Positions 42,269 through 54,008 of a stretch of DNA of 64,000 bases are shown here, piece after piece. Under the pieces are notes generated by a model, which saw only the letters and a program-made list of their open reading frames with translations, did not search any database and had not been told where the DNA came from. Both the position numbers and the translations under genes were made by a program. The DNA is from Aphrocallistes beatrix (lineage: Eukaryota; Porifera; Hexactinellida; Sceptrulophora; Aphrocallistidae). Within the stretch, counting starts at the first letter, position 1. Every line of letters starts with the position of its first letter. The stretch is from the NCBI GenBank assembly GCA_963281255.1, contig OY725490.1, positions 2,232,001 to 2,296,000 on the forward strand. The letters run 5' to 3'.

Positions 42269-45200
42269 TCAAGTCACCTTCTTTGCGATTCTCTTCATCT
42301 CGTCGTTGAGGTCTCCGTAGTCCAGGTCGTCCAGCATGCAGGTGGAGGCTGCGTACTCTAGGATGAGTCGCATCGTCTCCATGCCCTGCTCGTACAGGAC
42401 CTCCTGGCAGTCCCGCGAGTTCGTGATTGGCTTCCCTTCGTTGTTGCTAAGCTTGACTCGACGTAAATGCTGGTTTGGAATGTCCTTTATGAACAGCCAT
42501 CTCACACGGAACTTGCCTTTCCACTTGTCCTGTAATGCAATGTTATGTCATTGTATTGAAATAGTACACTGTTATAGTCAAGTATCGAAACGTCGAAGCT
42601 TTGGAATTTTGTTCTCACTACTTGAGTTGATTAAATGGACCATGGATAATCGGGACAACCGGTCAATTGGGACAAATCTCCAGGAACGGAATTGTTCCCA
42701 ATACATCGAAGCTAATACTAAATTTCACAGCTAATTGGGAACTTAAAAGTGACAAAATATCAGATCCCGATTTCGCGGAGTCAAATGTATTATTAACCGA
42801 AACAAGGAGTACATTCTATAAAAAGAAAATGCCAAGATATGCGGCAAATAAATCACAAAATTCTACTCAAATATTTAAGTGCCAGTTAGAATAATGGAGA
42901 CATAAGTTATAGAACAAATCAGTTTGAATAGTAAATCTTTCAACTAATTTTTCAGATTTACCCAATTGTTTCCTATAAAATGATTCTTTCCAAGAGCTAA
43001 GAACTAATTATTCTCGCTCGGGCTAAGCTAAATTTGGCAGAGATAAACTTACCTGCGAGAAGATGCCTGTGTGGACGTACAGGTCTACTTCTGAAGTCAT
43101 CTGCGCAACCCCGCAGAAATGCCCGCTGGCATTCACAGAGAAGTACAGGTAGATGGGCCTATCTCCTTGATCTCGGAATGCGTTGTCCAATCGCTTATTC
43201 CCGCTCTCAGTGCTGGTCCAGATCTCGTGGCGGATGGACTGGCGGATGTCCTGCTCGGAGTAGCTTTTTATGACGAAAAACCGCGCTTCTTTGAGAGGAA
43301 TTCCGTCCAGGGTTTTGGGGTTGAAATGCCGCTTCAGGCGTCCTAGCACGTCTGAGCTTGGAGGCTGGCTAGGCGGGGATTCGTGCGATCTTCTATTGTA
43401 TCTATACAGTACAAGCATTTACATAACATCTGAACAGTGGCGTAACCAAGGAGGCAAGAGATTATCTAGGAGCGCGAGACGATCCTTTAAGCGTATGGTT
43501 CTAAACCCGAAATTGTTTAGGAGCGTAAAAATTAAGAAGATTACCCAATTTCCGACTTTACCTTATATTATATTATGTGGTATTTATAGATTTAGGTGTA
43601 TAGATATTTCTGGGTTTGAGACTAGGAGCGTATCTCCGGAGGGCTGTCTAACACCTTGCAGGGGGTGATTTGGGTGTTCGAAGCTTCATAAAATTATATT
43701 TTATACATAATCAGTATACTCGATTTACAATATTTACGTTTTGTTGTTATTGATTGTAGTGTTAAATTTCAAATGAATGAAAATACATTGTTATAAATTT
43801 CAGTTGTTGGCGTGGACAGACGAATTCACTGTGTAATACAGGCTGACACTCTTCCCATTCCACATTGAGTCAGCATTCCTTCACGAAAATCCTGGTTACT
43901 ACGCCGCTGTTTGAAATTTATTGTGGGATTTGCCTTGTATCAAATCGTATTTTGTATCAAGTTACTCGCTAATAATGACTCTAATAGAAACCTTAGCCAA
44001 CTTCTACCAATACCAATATGCAATCAAGAAATTAATTGCTATATTACATAAATTCCTAATTGCTCCGTCTAATTATAATGCAATTTCCATAATAACATTT
44101 GGCGTCATCACATGGCAGTCATAACTAACTATGAAACTTTCCTATCAATTCATTACGATGCAACTTTGCTAGTTATTAAATAAGGCAATTAGAGAAGACT
44201 TAAAAATTGAATAAAATCATTAGGAAGGCAGCAAACTATATAATGGTTATATTGAACAGGAATTTGATCAAATATTAAATTACAAAAATAGTATCAAAAG
44301 AAAACTAAAGCGATAGCTATTCGAGTCTCCTATTTGATGACAGAGATATTCATGATTCCATCCTTTCGAACACGCCTCTGAAACAAGAACTGAAACGAAC
44401 ACGCAATCAGAATCCCGAATAGTATGCTAGGGTAAGGAATCATGAGAGTTGCACCACCTATCACATGGTTCATTAAGAATGATCATACATAGCTTAAAAT
44501 CTGTGAAAATATTATACTACCCTCCCTATTATGCCCATGTCTACGTCAATCAAGTTGTATGCGATGCGTGTAAATATGCTAAGACTATTATTTTAACTGT
44601 AGAATGCCCAGCATTTATATGGCTTCAGTGCCATAGAAAATGGCTGGGAGACATCCGCGATATCGAGGACACTGTGTCCCCTCTGGGCATTCTACGGTTA
44701 AAGGAACAGAAATAATTCAAAAATCCTTCACAGGCAAGATGGGTGTGCTTCTGCTTTATAGGAGACGATGACAGAACTTAATTCTAACATTTAGTCATCC
44801 GATTTCGGATTTTAACACTCGAGATTTCAGTAGTTTAGTAGAACTTAGTAGAATCCAATTTGAGAAGGGTGGATTTTCGATTGTTTCTGTGTCATCATGA
44901 TAATTTAAGTATACTAATTTATTTAAATACTTTCTGTCATTATTAACATCTCAGTAATCACAGATTTCTAAATCCTTCTTATTCTAGAGCTAATTATTCT
45001 TTATAACGTAAATTAGGTGAAATGGAGCGAAATAATTTCGCATTTGAATAAGCAAAAATCGTATTTACATGTATCCGCACCTTCACAAAATTTCCAGTTC
45101 TTATCCTTCAAACTCTGGTCAGGACACGAACTACAGCCGTCCGGACTCCAACACTCATTTAGAACTGTGCATCTATTGGCTCATAGAACCAATCTAACAG

Positions 45201-48200
45201 CATAGAAGCACACTACAAACGAGTGGATCCCGTATAAGGAGTTATTTTATTCAATATTAACAAACTATTTTTACATTTTCCAAAGAGGATGCAACCACCA
45301 TTCTCTGAGAGTGTAGCACTAAATAAACCGTTTCGAATTAGCGAATGTGAGCACTGGTATTGAAGCTAATGTTTCAGAAATTCTAAAAAATATACATTTT
45401 TCTGTTAATTCTTAATATCTAAAGCCGAGGGATTTTAGAATACAGAAAGAACCTCGTTAATACGAACACCAGGGATGGTCAAAATTTGTTCTATTATCCA
45501 GAATTCGTATCAACCGGAGTGATTCACATACATTTTTGTCTGTTCGGGATAAAATATCTGTTCGTATTAACAAGGTTCTATTGTACGTTACTTTTATCCC
45601 AACAACATCAGTGTGTGATAGGAATTCACTCACCTGGACGAGTAGAATTGTGTGCTGTCGCTGTGGGCGCCAGAATAGGAACTGTCAGCTGACTCAGGCC
45701 GCTTCTCTCTCCGAATTCCGTTGCTCGTCCCTCTGTCGCGGTCCCGGTGGGCCGTGGGGGGACTGTTCCAGTGTCCGCTCGTACTGACCGGCTGTCGGTA
45801 CATCTCCTGGATGTCCCCCACGCCCCCCTGACCGTAGTACCCCATCCTCATGTGCACCTCAGGGTAGTTGGACTCTACCTGACTACCGTCTGGGACAGAA
45901 GGAATGTGATAGGCGCGGGTAGGGTCGGACTGGTAGTCTGGGTGTACGGGGACCATCACAGTGGGCATGTCGTAGTGTGTGGACATGTCTGGGATGAGAA
46001 CCTTGGAGAATACACACGAATGAAACCTCCCATTGATAATGGCCTCTATCCATATCCCGTAATAACAGCCTGTGACATCTGGCGGATATTTCGGTAAATG
46101 TTATAAACCCAATTTGGAAACACTGGTTACAGTTCCATCCAGGTATATATGACTAGCGACAAATTAATCCAGAAATATAGACTTAAATAGTATGTGAAAT
46201 TCTTCTAGAAATATGGTTGATGGGATAGAAATACTCAGTTAAGGGCGATTATAGAAGTTGCCACCACTGTCTAAACCAGGAGCGTAGCCAGTCAATCCGA
46301 CCCGGGTTGAAAACGGCAAATCTAGAGGTCCCGGCGGGCCCTTGGACTAAATTCAAAAACTTCTGGTTCATTCCTTGGAATAATCGAAAACAGATAAGAG
46401 ATCGTAAAACTATAATCGAGGTTGGCAAAACCTCAATGAACAGGAAAATATTTCCAGGAAAATTCAGTAGTGCTGTGTCACAGCAGAAATTATATCGTAG
46501 TTAAAATTCCTAAATATCACAGGTTGGGAACTGTACCCTAATAACAGAGGAATGTGGCAGTACCTGGGGCGAGTGTAAGATCTGGTGGGGAGCGAACATC
46601 TGTGTGTCTGCTACGGAGAAGGGAGGGGCGGTGATGATCGGCTCCAGAGCGAATATTCCGTCTGTGTAGTGCTGCGCGGGAGGGTAGAAGTAGTGCGGAC
46701 TGGGGACCAGGAACTGCTGTGTGTAAGGAGGGATCATCTGCAGAGAGAGACGAGTAAGTCAGTATGACAGAATTAATTGGAATTGTGATCCTACTCAAAC
46801 TTAATATTTATTATGAAATCGTATTTGAATTGAGTTCACCCAACAAGAAAAATATACATACTTGCCAACTGTCCCGTTTTTGGCGGGACGTCCCGCTTTT
46901 TTCAATCTTCTATTGAGCTAATTTTCTCGAGTGTCCCGCTTTTACAAGAAATTTCCCTATTATGTCACGCTTTTTTTGACTCTATGATAATACTTTTCTA
47001 TCGCGTCCCGCCATGTCCCGCGAAATTCAACGCTGCGTCCCGCTTTTATCATGACTCAGGTTGGCATGTGTATGGCAGAATTAATTGGAATTGTGAACCT
47101 ACTCAAACTTATTTATTATGAAATCTTATTTGAATTGAGTTCACTCAACAAGAAAAATTTAGGTTTCTGGATCGCCACTCTCAGATAATTTGCCGCCATA
47201 CCATCCCCAGAAGAATATATCACCGCTACGGATGGATTTATATAGATGGTTCAGCCAGACAAACTTTTGGGAGTTATATTATATGGAATAAGACTGGAGT
47301 GAAGATTCATTATAAATTCCCTGCCCATGTTGCCCATGTTCTAAATTTGAATGCATATAAACTGTCTCCTTAACTAAGACCGAACTGTGAAATCAAATAA
47401 AACCTCAAAGGTTTAAATAATTAACAGAATACTTTGGCGAGTCAGTGAGGCCAAGACAAAAAGATTAGAGAGCAGCTTCTGTCTAAATTTTGAGAATAAT
47501 AAGACATGAATCTACACAAGCAGACAGGAAGGAATAATTCAGCGAGGAAATCATTTCAAGAACATTACATGATGTCGTGATATAACGTAGAATTGATCGT
47601 GCTCATTTGTATGATATCTAGAATACTTCCACTACACTCAATAACCACGTTATAAAACGAGGACAAACCGTTTCCTTCTCTACAGAAGTATACTTGTAGA
47701 TTAGGAAATTTATGAAAAATGAGTCCCTCATAATGGGAACAAGCTGTCTACAGCCAAATGACATTCGGGAAAATTCGGACAAACCTCCTAATGGATATAT
47801 AATGTGTCATACCTAAAATGATTTATCACAACTTCAATGATGAAATTTCTGAGTTCGTACGAGTATGCTTAATCGCAAAAGCTCTCTTTTAGAATGAAAG
47901 CCTTCACTCTATTGGCTGTCGCCGCTAATTCAATAGAATAATAGGCCGATAAAGTGACGCAGCCTTACCTGCTGTATAGAATCCTGAGATGCGAGCGATT
48001 CCATTGAGCTGTGATGGGAGCCGGGGTAGTAGTAAGGAGACCTGTTCATTCTATCTGTGAGGTAGTAGTACGGGTCTTGTGTGTGGTAGCCTAGCAGAGA
48101 AGATGAGTTTATAGGCATACGCTAATGCTGTAAAACGAACAAATGTTAGAAACCCAGTTTTAGTTGGAAATCGGCGCCAAATTCTCTTACTAAGGAATGA

Positions 48201-51200
48201 ATCCAAGATATAGTCCTTGGTCTAGTATAAGCCATAAATTTGGCAGACAAAAATAGTCCCAAATTCATTGATTTTGCATAATTATCAGTTATAGAGAGGA
48301 TCAAAGTGAGCAGCCAAAATAGATTATTGTTACAAAGCAATGGAGTCTGAAATTTGATCATTTCAAACCAGAAAAGAATGTGTAAGGGTGAAAGTTGTCA
48401 AATAAAATTGCTAAATAGAATCAGCTTTCTAAATCGGGTTTCGTATTTGGATGGAATTGAATAGGCTTAGCTTTTAATGTTTCTACAAAACCATTGTGAA
48501 TACGTACCAAACCATTGTTCAATTATGATTTCAATTCACTGTGTGCAGACTATATAAATGGATTATGGATAATATATATGGCGAGTACATATATGTTCTT
48601 ATATATCAGGTGAGAAATTGTTATTGTGTTTTTGGTAGAAAATTAATTGTAGCATTTTTTTCTAGTCAATTTTGAGATAAATCTTTTACTGTGAGAATAA
48701 GGCAATTTGATAATTTCAATAAATAATACAGGTCACCAGTGTACTATGTATTGCCTTACGAACCAAATCGAAAAGAATACTTGTCAATTTGTATAAGAAA
48801 CCAGAACATATTGGTTATGAATCTTCTGAAAAATGTCAGAATATGTCTATTCGGAATCTGAACTTTCTAGTTCTCCAATCTCTATGCCCATATATGGAAT
48901 GACTCAATTGTACAGGGAAGTATATATATACATCTTATCACTGTAACTCACTGTGTCTTCTGAGAGAATGATTAGTGTGGTTATGATGTGAAGAATCCGG
49001 CGTACTCTCTTTAGAGCTACGTGGCGGACTGCTGGTGTTGGGGTGTGGTGTAGAGCTAGGCTCTCCCGCCCCAGACTACACAAAGTATACTATAAATAGC
49101 TCCATTCAAACCTACTGCTTGTATACTATAAATAGCTCCATTCAAACCTACTGTTTGTATACTATAAATAGCTCCATTCAAACTACTGTTTGTATACTAT
49201 AAATAGCTCCATTCAAACTACTGCTTGTATACTATAAATAGCTCCATTCAAAACTACTGTTTGTATACTATAAATAGCTCCATTCAAACCTACTGCTTCA
49301 GTGGTTCCCAACTGGTGGTCCACCGCAGGACTCAATGTATGGGGCATTTGGTCACTTAGGAATTTATCTGCGATAATACATATTTCATATAAAATTGAAA
49401 ATCACTTTTTGGGGCCATCAATATCGCTGGAGGTCCAAATGGGGGCCTTCTGGCGGCGAACGTTGGGAACCACTGTACTGCTTGTATAACTACAATTAGG
49501 GACGCTTGTAATGCTGAGAAATAAATATCTCAATTGATGTTTGCTTTACAGAAGTCAAAACATTTATCATCTTTCCTTGACTTTCACAAGGAAAGATGAT
49601 AAATGTTTTGACTTCTGTAAAGTACTTTCATTATAATAAATCACTTTTTATCAACATTAATTCGACAAAACTTCCTGCAGTTATTATCAAATTGTCTCTG
49701 TAATACTGCAAATTGAATTGCAAGATATTAATTAACACATCCAATTTAGATTATTATGATAGATAAGAATTTTTTCACAATTTTAGGAAATGTCAAATCA
49801 AATTATTTTATTGTGCAACGAAATCATCTACCTCGACGGCTGGATGGACCCCACACGTTGCAAATTACAAACGACAGGATGGCGTCAACTGAAATGTGCT
49901 ATTAATTAATTTATGATATCAAAATTCATTTTATTGACTACGCAGATAATGTAGAGAATGGACAGACCAAATCGTAGGCTAGAAATTATTGATAGAAATA
50001 TGATCTCAAGGTCATTTCCAAATTAATTGGAATGCTTGGAGCAACTGTAATCAGTTGGATGAGTAGGAGTATGTGATTAGTCTAAACTAACGATATGGTG
50101 ACAAGATGTTTGAACAATCAAAGAGTGTTTAGATATTATCACCAGCCCGTCAAAACTTCATAGAACATGAGAGAACTCGAATGCACTTTTAAATGGATAG
50201 AAATATCAGGGAAATATACCTCGAGATTACAATTAAATTTTAATTATGCTAACATTATCCATTACATCGTACCAGCGCAATCTATTTATTGATGAAATGT
50301 TGACAAACTGGCTTCACTATATTTTATTAAAATTCCTTTATTTTTTGTGTAAAAATGCACGAATTTGTGGGTTTTGAGTAATATGGAACTGAGTTCGAAT
50401 AAACTTCGGGGACACAGTGTCCTCGATATCGCGGATGTCTCCCAGCCATTCGCTATGGCGCTGAAGCCATATAAATGCTCGGCATTCTACAGTTAAGGAT
50501 TTTAAAATCTCGATGAATTTAACATATGACTAGACATTCAATACAAGTATGTTACGTTATAGAATTGAGTGGGAATAGAACATCTCACTCTCATTTTATC
50601 AATCGACTGATGAGAAAAACTTGTTAGAAGTGATAGTTCATTACTCTACAGCAATATCGTCTAGCCAAAAATGAAGAAATACTCCAATATCTTACAAAAC
50701 ATTAAAATTCGTAGCTAAAACAAATGGAGATGGCTCCAACCAACCTATCTTTATTTAGACTATGCCTCATTCCTACACAACGTCTGTTTACGTGGAATAT
50801 CATTGCCTACTGTATCTTATTTCATGGATATTTCCCTCACCACAGTTACAGCAGATAATGTGCACTCATTCTAATCATGCAGGACATTATGAATTGGCTG
50901 TGTTTACATGATATTCTACTTAAAATAGTTTCATGTCCGTGTGAGTCATCAGAAATGTTAGAATAGTTTAATTAATTGTCAAAATAAGTGTATTTGAGAT
51001 TTATAAGTAGTGAGTATTTCTATATTACAGAATAGATATACGTACGCACGAATATATTTCGTAATTATGGAAAATAGAAATAATGTAAAAGATGAAATAC
51101 ATAGTAGTCCAAGTAACAGTTCAGGAATTTTGCATTTTGGCCATTGTATTGTTGGTTCATGTCTATGTATATCCTAATAACATGATGATGTCGTCGTGTG

Positions 51201-52750
51201 TGTTCAGCAAATATTTTAGATACAATGGCATCAAATACAATTAATTTTAATCTCATGAATATGAATTTTAATCTCATGAATATGCTCAATTTGGGAGCTC
51301 TTATAACCCCTTAATCTAATGGTATAACAAAGAGGCAATAAAGGTATTGATATCTCCATAATCCATAGAAACAAATTGCATATCTTGGAATGTTATTTTC
51401 AATATTGAAGCTAGGAAACATGATTTCTAAATTTAGAGTTTCAATTCGATGACGCCATTGTTACTGTTTCTAACAAGAACTGAGCCGATTATGAAATTTG
51501 AATAACATTGGAATCGTCATGTTATCAATTAAATGTTTATTTCATTTATCATGTTTTCAAATAATTGACTTGAGTATGTTTAGCATAAAGTTTTCGTTGT
51601 CTGATAATATCAAAAATGCATAAATATTCTATATATGCTTAATCACATTCCAATCCCATGTGAACTGGATACGATTCAGAATCATTAATCAAGAGATTTT
51701 CCAAAACATACGTATTCACATTGACCTAAATATTATTACAGTCTGCCCTCCTAGTTCGAACTCTCGCTAATCTGAACGTGTTCTGTACTACGATGTCCAA
51801 TATCTGGCAGTTAATCCAGACTAAAGCCGGATATTTTGAACGGGTATTTTTATCTGGACTAATTAAACAGCATACTTGCCAACTGTCCCGTTTTTGGTGG
51901 GACGTCCCGCTTTTTTATATTGAGCTGATTTTCGCGAGTGTCCCACTTTTACATGAAATCTCCCCATTATGTCCCGATTTTTTGATTCTATGTATAATAC
52001 TTTTCTATTGCGTCCCGCCATGTCCCGCGAAATTCAACCGCTTTTATCATAGCTCAAGTTGGCATGTATACAACGATATCCATAAACCATACATGCCAAC
52101 CTGAACCATGATGATAGAGGAACGCAGCATTGAATTTAGCGGGAAATGGCGGGACATCATTTGAAAGCATTGTACACATACGTAATTTTAAGAACAGACA
52201 GGACATAACACAATGGAGATATTCATGAGACACTCAAACCTCTGTCAACATTCTGATTATAATTTTTTTGAAAATTAGCTCAATAGAAGAGTGAAAGTAG
52301 CGGGCGTCTTGCCAAAAACGGAAAGATTGGCATTTATACATAGTTTCTACCAAAGATGGAGAAATAGGGGAACCGTGAAAAGACCCGTGGGGATCGTGGG
52401 AAGTGGGGGAGGAGGTAACTATGACAGAAATAGACTAAATGATCGTGATAAGTTACGGAGGAACGAATTTTAACGTTTGATACCAATTTAGACGTTCTAA
52501 TCAGGTCCATGAGTAGATAGGTCGCAAATTACTGATATCGGACATAAGCAATGGATTCCTGAAATTGATTTCATCAGGTCACAGGGGTCTCGTAATCTAA
52601 CAGGTCGAAACGCAGAAATTCAGAAAAAGGGATCGATCTACTACACCAATATTTCTCAGAAATATATTTGAGATTATAAATAATAAGATTACTCACCATA
52701 GCTTTCCTTGAAGCTTTGCTATCAAGTTGCGATTTGGGAGAACGACTCAT
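42269..52750 (-). CDS. YTHDF: YTHDF-type N6-methyladenosine reader, seven exons
   Basis: Exons (minus): 52750-52697, 49075-48952, 48090-47969, 46737-46564, 46001-45634, 43392-43053 and 42529-42269. All joints are GT-AG and in phase, totalling 1443 nt (480 aa). The last two exons form the YTH domain: LKRHFNPKTLDGIPLKEARF, the first cage Trp in HEIWTSTESGNKRLDNAF, PIYLYFSVNASGHFCGVAQM, then DKWKGKFRVRWLFIKDIPN with the other two cage Trp. The order and spacing match cytoplasmic YTHDF proteins, which bind m6A mRNA and steer translation and decay. The N-terminal about 300 residues are low-complexity (S/P/Y/H/Q-rich), as in the family. The exon-3 acceptor was chosen as CTGCTAG at 48091 because only that keeps phase. 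The stop used here follows KKVT; GTGACT there could be a donor to a further basic exon. Paralogue identity cannot be set. Confidence 0.9.
43435..43909. mobile_element. 475-bp TIR element in YTHDF intron 5
   Basis: Ends CAGTGGCGTAACCAAGG and CCTGGTTACTACGCCGCTG, an imperfect inverted pair of hAT type. A partial relative of the interior lies at 63645-63815 (GGGTTTGAGACTAGGAGC). The target duplication is not clear. Confidence 0.7.
44597..44697. mobile_element. 101-bp TTAA-target (piggyBac-like) MITE in YTHDF intron 5
   Basis: Flanked by TTAA (44593-44596 and 44698-44701), with ends CTGTAGAATGCCCAG and CTGGGCATTCTACGG. A right-hand fragment of the same family ends at TTAA near 50495 (CGGCATTCTACAGTTAA). 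The TTAA target suggests piggyBac. Confidence 0.75.
45443..45583. mobile_element. 141-bp TA-target MITE in YTHDF intron 5
   Basis: Ends CAGAAAGAACCTCGTTAATACG and its imperfect inverse, TA on both sides (45441-45442, 45584-45585). The family also occurs truncated at 36715-36830. Confidence 0.8.
46857..47073. mobile_element. GGGACG TIR family, complete copy in YTHDF intron 3
   Basis: Begins CATACTTGCCAACTGTCCCG and ends CAGGTTGGCATGTGTATG. Between them are repeated GTCCCGC blocks, including the palindromic GGCGGGACGTCCCGC. This is the fullest copy here and serves as the family reference. Confidence 0.8.
49084..49298. repeat. 36-bp tandem repeat, six units, at the 3' end of YTHDF intron 1
   Basis: Unit TATACTATAAATAGCTCCAT plus TCAAACCTACTGCTTG. 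The array begins about 8 bp from the exon-2 acceptor on the minus strand, so the intron's branch region lies inside the repeat. The last unit is interrupted by the MITE at 49299-49475. Confidence 0.9.
49299..49475. mobile_element. 177-bp hAT-Charlie-like MITE with perfect 8-bp target duplication
   Basis: Ends CAGTGGTTCCCAAC and GTTGGGAACCACTG. TACTGCTT is duplicated at 49291-49298 and 49476-49483. It is inserted inside the 36-bp tandem array, so it is younger than the array. Confidence 0.95.
49544..49622. repeat. 79-nt hairpin: perfect 36-bp arms, 7-nt loop
   Basis: The arms begin CTTTACAGAAGTCAAAAC and are exactly complementary over 36 bp around the loop ACTTTCA. It lies in YTHDF intron 1, so it would be transcribed within the pre-mRNA. 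Size and shape resemble a small-RNA precursor, but perfect arms also fit a recent foldback MITE. Confidence 0.9.
50405..51730. other. Interior of YTHDF intron 1
   Basis: 50405-50495 is a fragment of the TTAA-target family. From about 51742 a degenerate TA-target end (CAGTCTGCCCTCCTAGTTCG) appears. In between I see only AT-rich intronic sequence. Confidence 0.45.
51871..52340. mobile_element. Two adjoining GGGACG TIR family copies in YTHDF intron 1
   Basis: Copy one, 51873-52072, runs from CATACTTGCCAACTGTCCCG to AGTTGGCATGTATA. Copy two, 52087-52340, runs in opposite order from CATACATGCCAACCTGAACC to GATTGGCATTTATAC and is more diverged. They sit head-to-tail about 15 bp apart. Confidence 0.75.
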
Positions 52751-54008
52751 TGCAAAAAAGAATAGGCCTAATTAAAATACACTAGTAAGGGACATAATAT
52801 TTTCCTAAATTTATTATCTCTGAAGGTTATATATAATCTACTTATACCCAGCATAATAGCAGGTATTATATAGAGAGATCACACTAGGTGCCTATTCAAT
52901 AGATTGTGTGGGTTCAGAGCAATGGATAGAATTCTCCATCACTAGATAATAGAAAACCAGTATTGGAGATATTATATCAGATTTATGAATTGCAGTCTGT
53001 TGTAATCCGAAACTGGAACTAATTAAGTCTGATTAGTTTCCAAATTAAGCTTCAGTCATGAAGAAAGTTAAATTTAGGTTATGGAGTGTGTTCATCAGAG
53101 CGAGTGAAGATTCTTAGATACCGAATCAGATTCTACACATGAGTACTGCCCTGGGTCTTCAGTGCACCTGATTGGCCGCAGGGAGGCTAGGCGTGTTGGC
53201 AGTTTGGGTTCCCTCGGAGGGACGCAGTACGAGTGGTAACGACAAAGGAGGCACTGAGGGATGTGCAGGTTTTTTGGCGGAACGTCCCGCTTTTTTGTAT
53301 TCTATACATATTACTTTTCTATTGCGTCCCTCCATGTCCCGCGAAATTCATCGCCGCGTCCCGCTTTTATCATGGCTCAGGTTGGCATGCATGCATATGG
53401 TCGAGGGCTAATTACCCCATAGGCGTAGGCTCCAGTAGGGTTGGTACGACCATGGCCTATTGTACCAATAGCCTGTCCAAGGCTATTATCTTCTATTAGC
53501 CATAACACAATTTGTCCAAAATAGCCCTACCAAACCTCATCCCGAGTCTACGCCCCATGTACCCTCCTGATGCGTCCCTGAAATGGATCCAAACCACTTC
53601 CTACAACAGCCCTGTAAGCTGTGACGTCAGAAGACGACACAGATAACAACCTATGAAGACTCATATGCAATTGTAAACTCTGAAATATCTTCTAGGATAT
53701 GATAATACCAGCATTACGAATTCTGTCCACTTAGAATTCATACTCGTGACGCCCACTTATGTAGTTCACTCGCGCTCGACCGATCATAAATACGAATACT
53801 CGAATAGTAGCCGGACTAATCAATTAACATAAACTAAAAGTATATATAGAAAGTTACTTTATTTCTCCAACGACATCTAAGCTACTATAGCCTTGTGGCA
53901 TGGCATGAGTTTAACGGTGGTAACTCTATCTTTTCCACATGATGGAGTCTCCTCCTTAAATAATATGAACAGAGAAGTATTAAGTTATTTCCACAAACTA
54001 ATTTCCAA
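52751..54008. other. Divergent spacer between YTHDF and the POT-like transporter
   Basis: It contains the promoters of both genes; no sharp motif was found. 53265-53397 is a truncated GGGACG family copy (GGCGGAACGTCCCGC to GGTTGGCATGCATGC). Confidence 0.5.

Noticed and set aside
47963..48118. YTHDF exon 3 starting at ATG 48118 or at the TTTACAG acceptor
   Set aside because: Those choices give a stop or break phase with exon 2. Only the CTGCTAG acceptor at 48091 keeps the frame through all seven exons.
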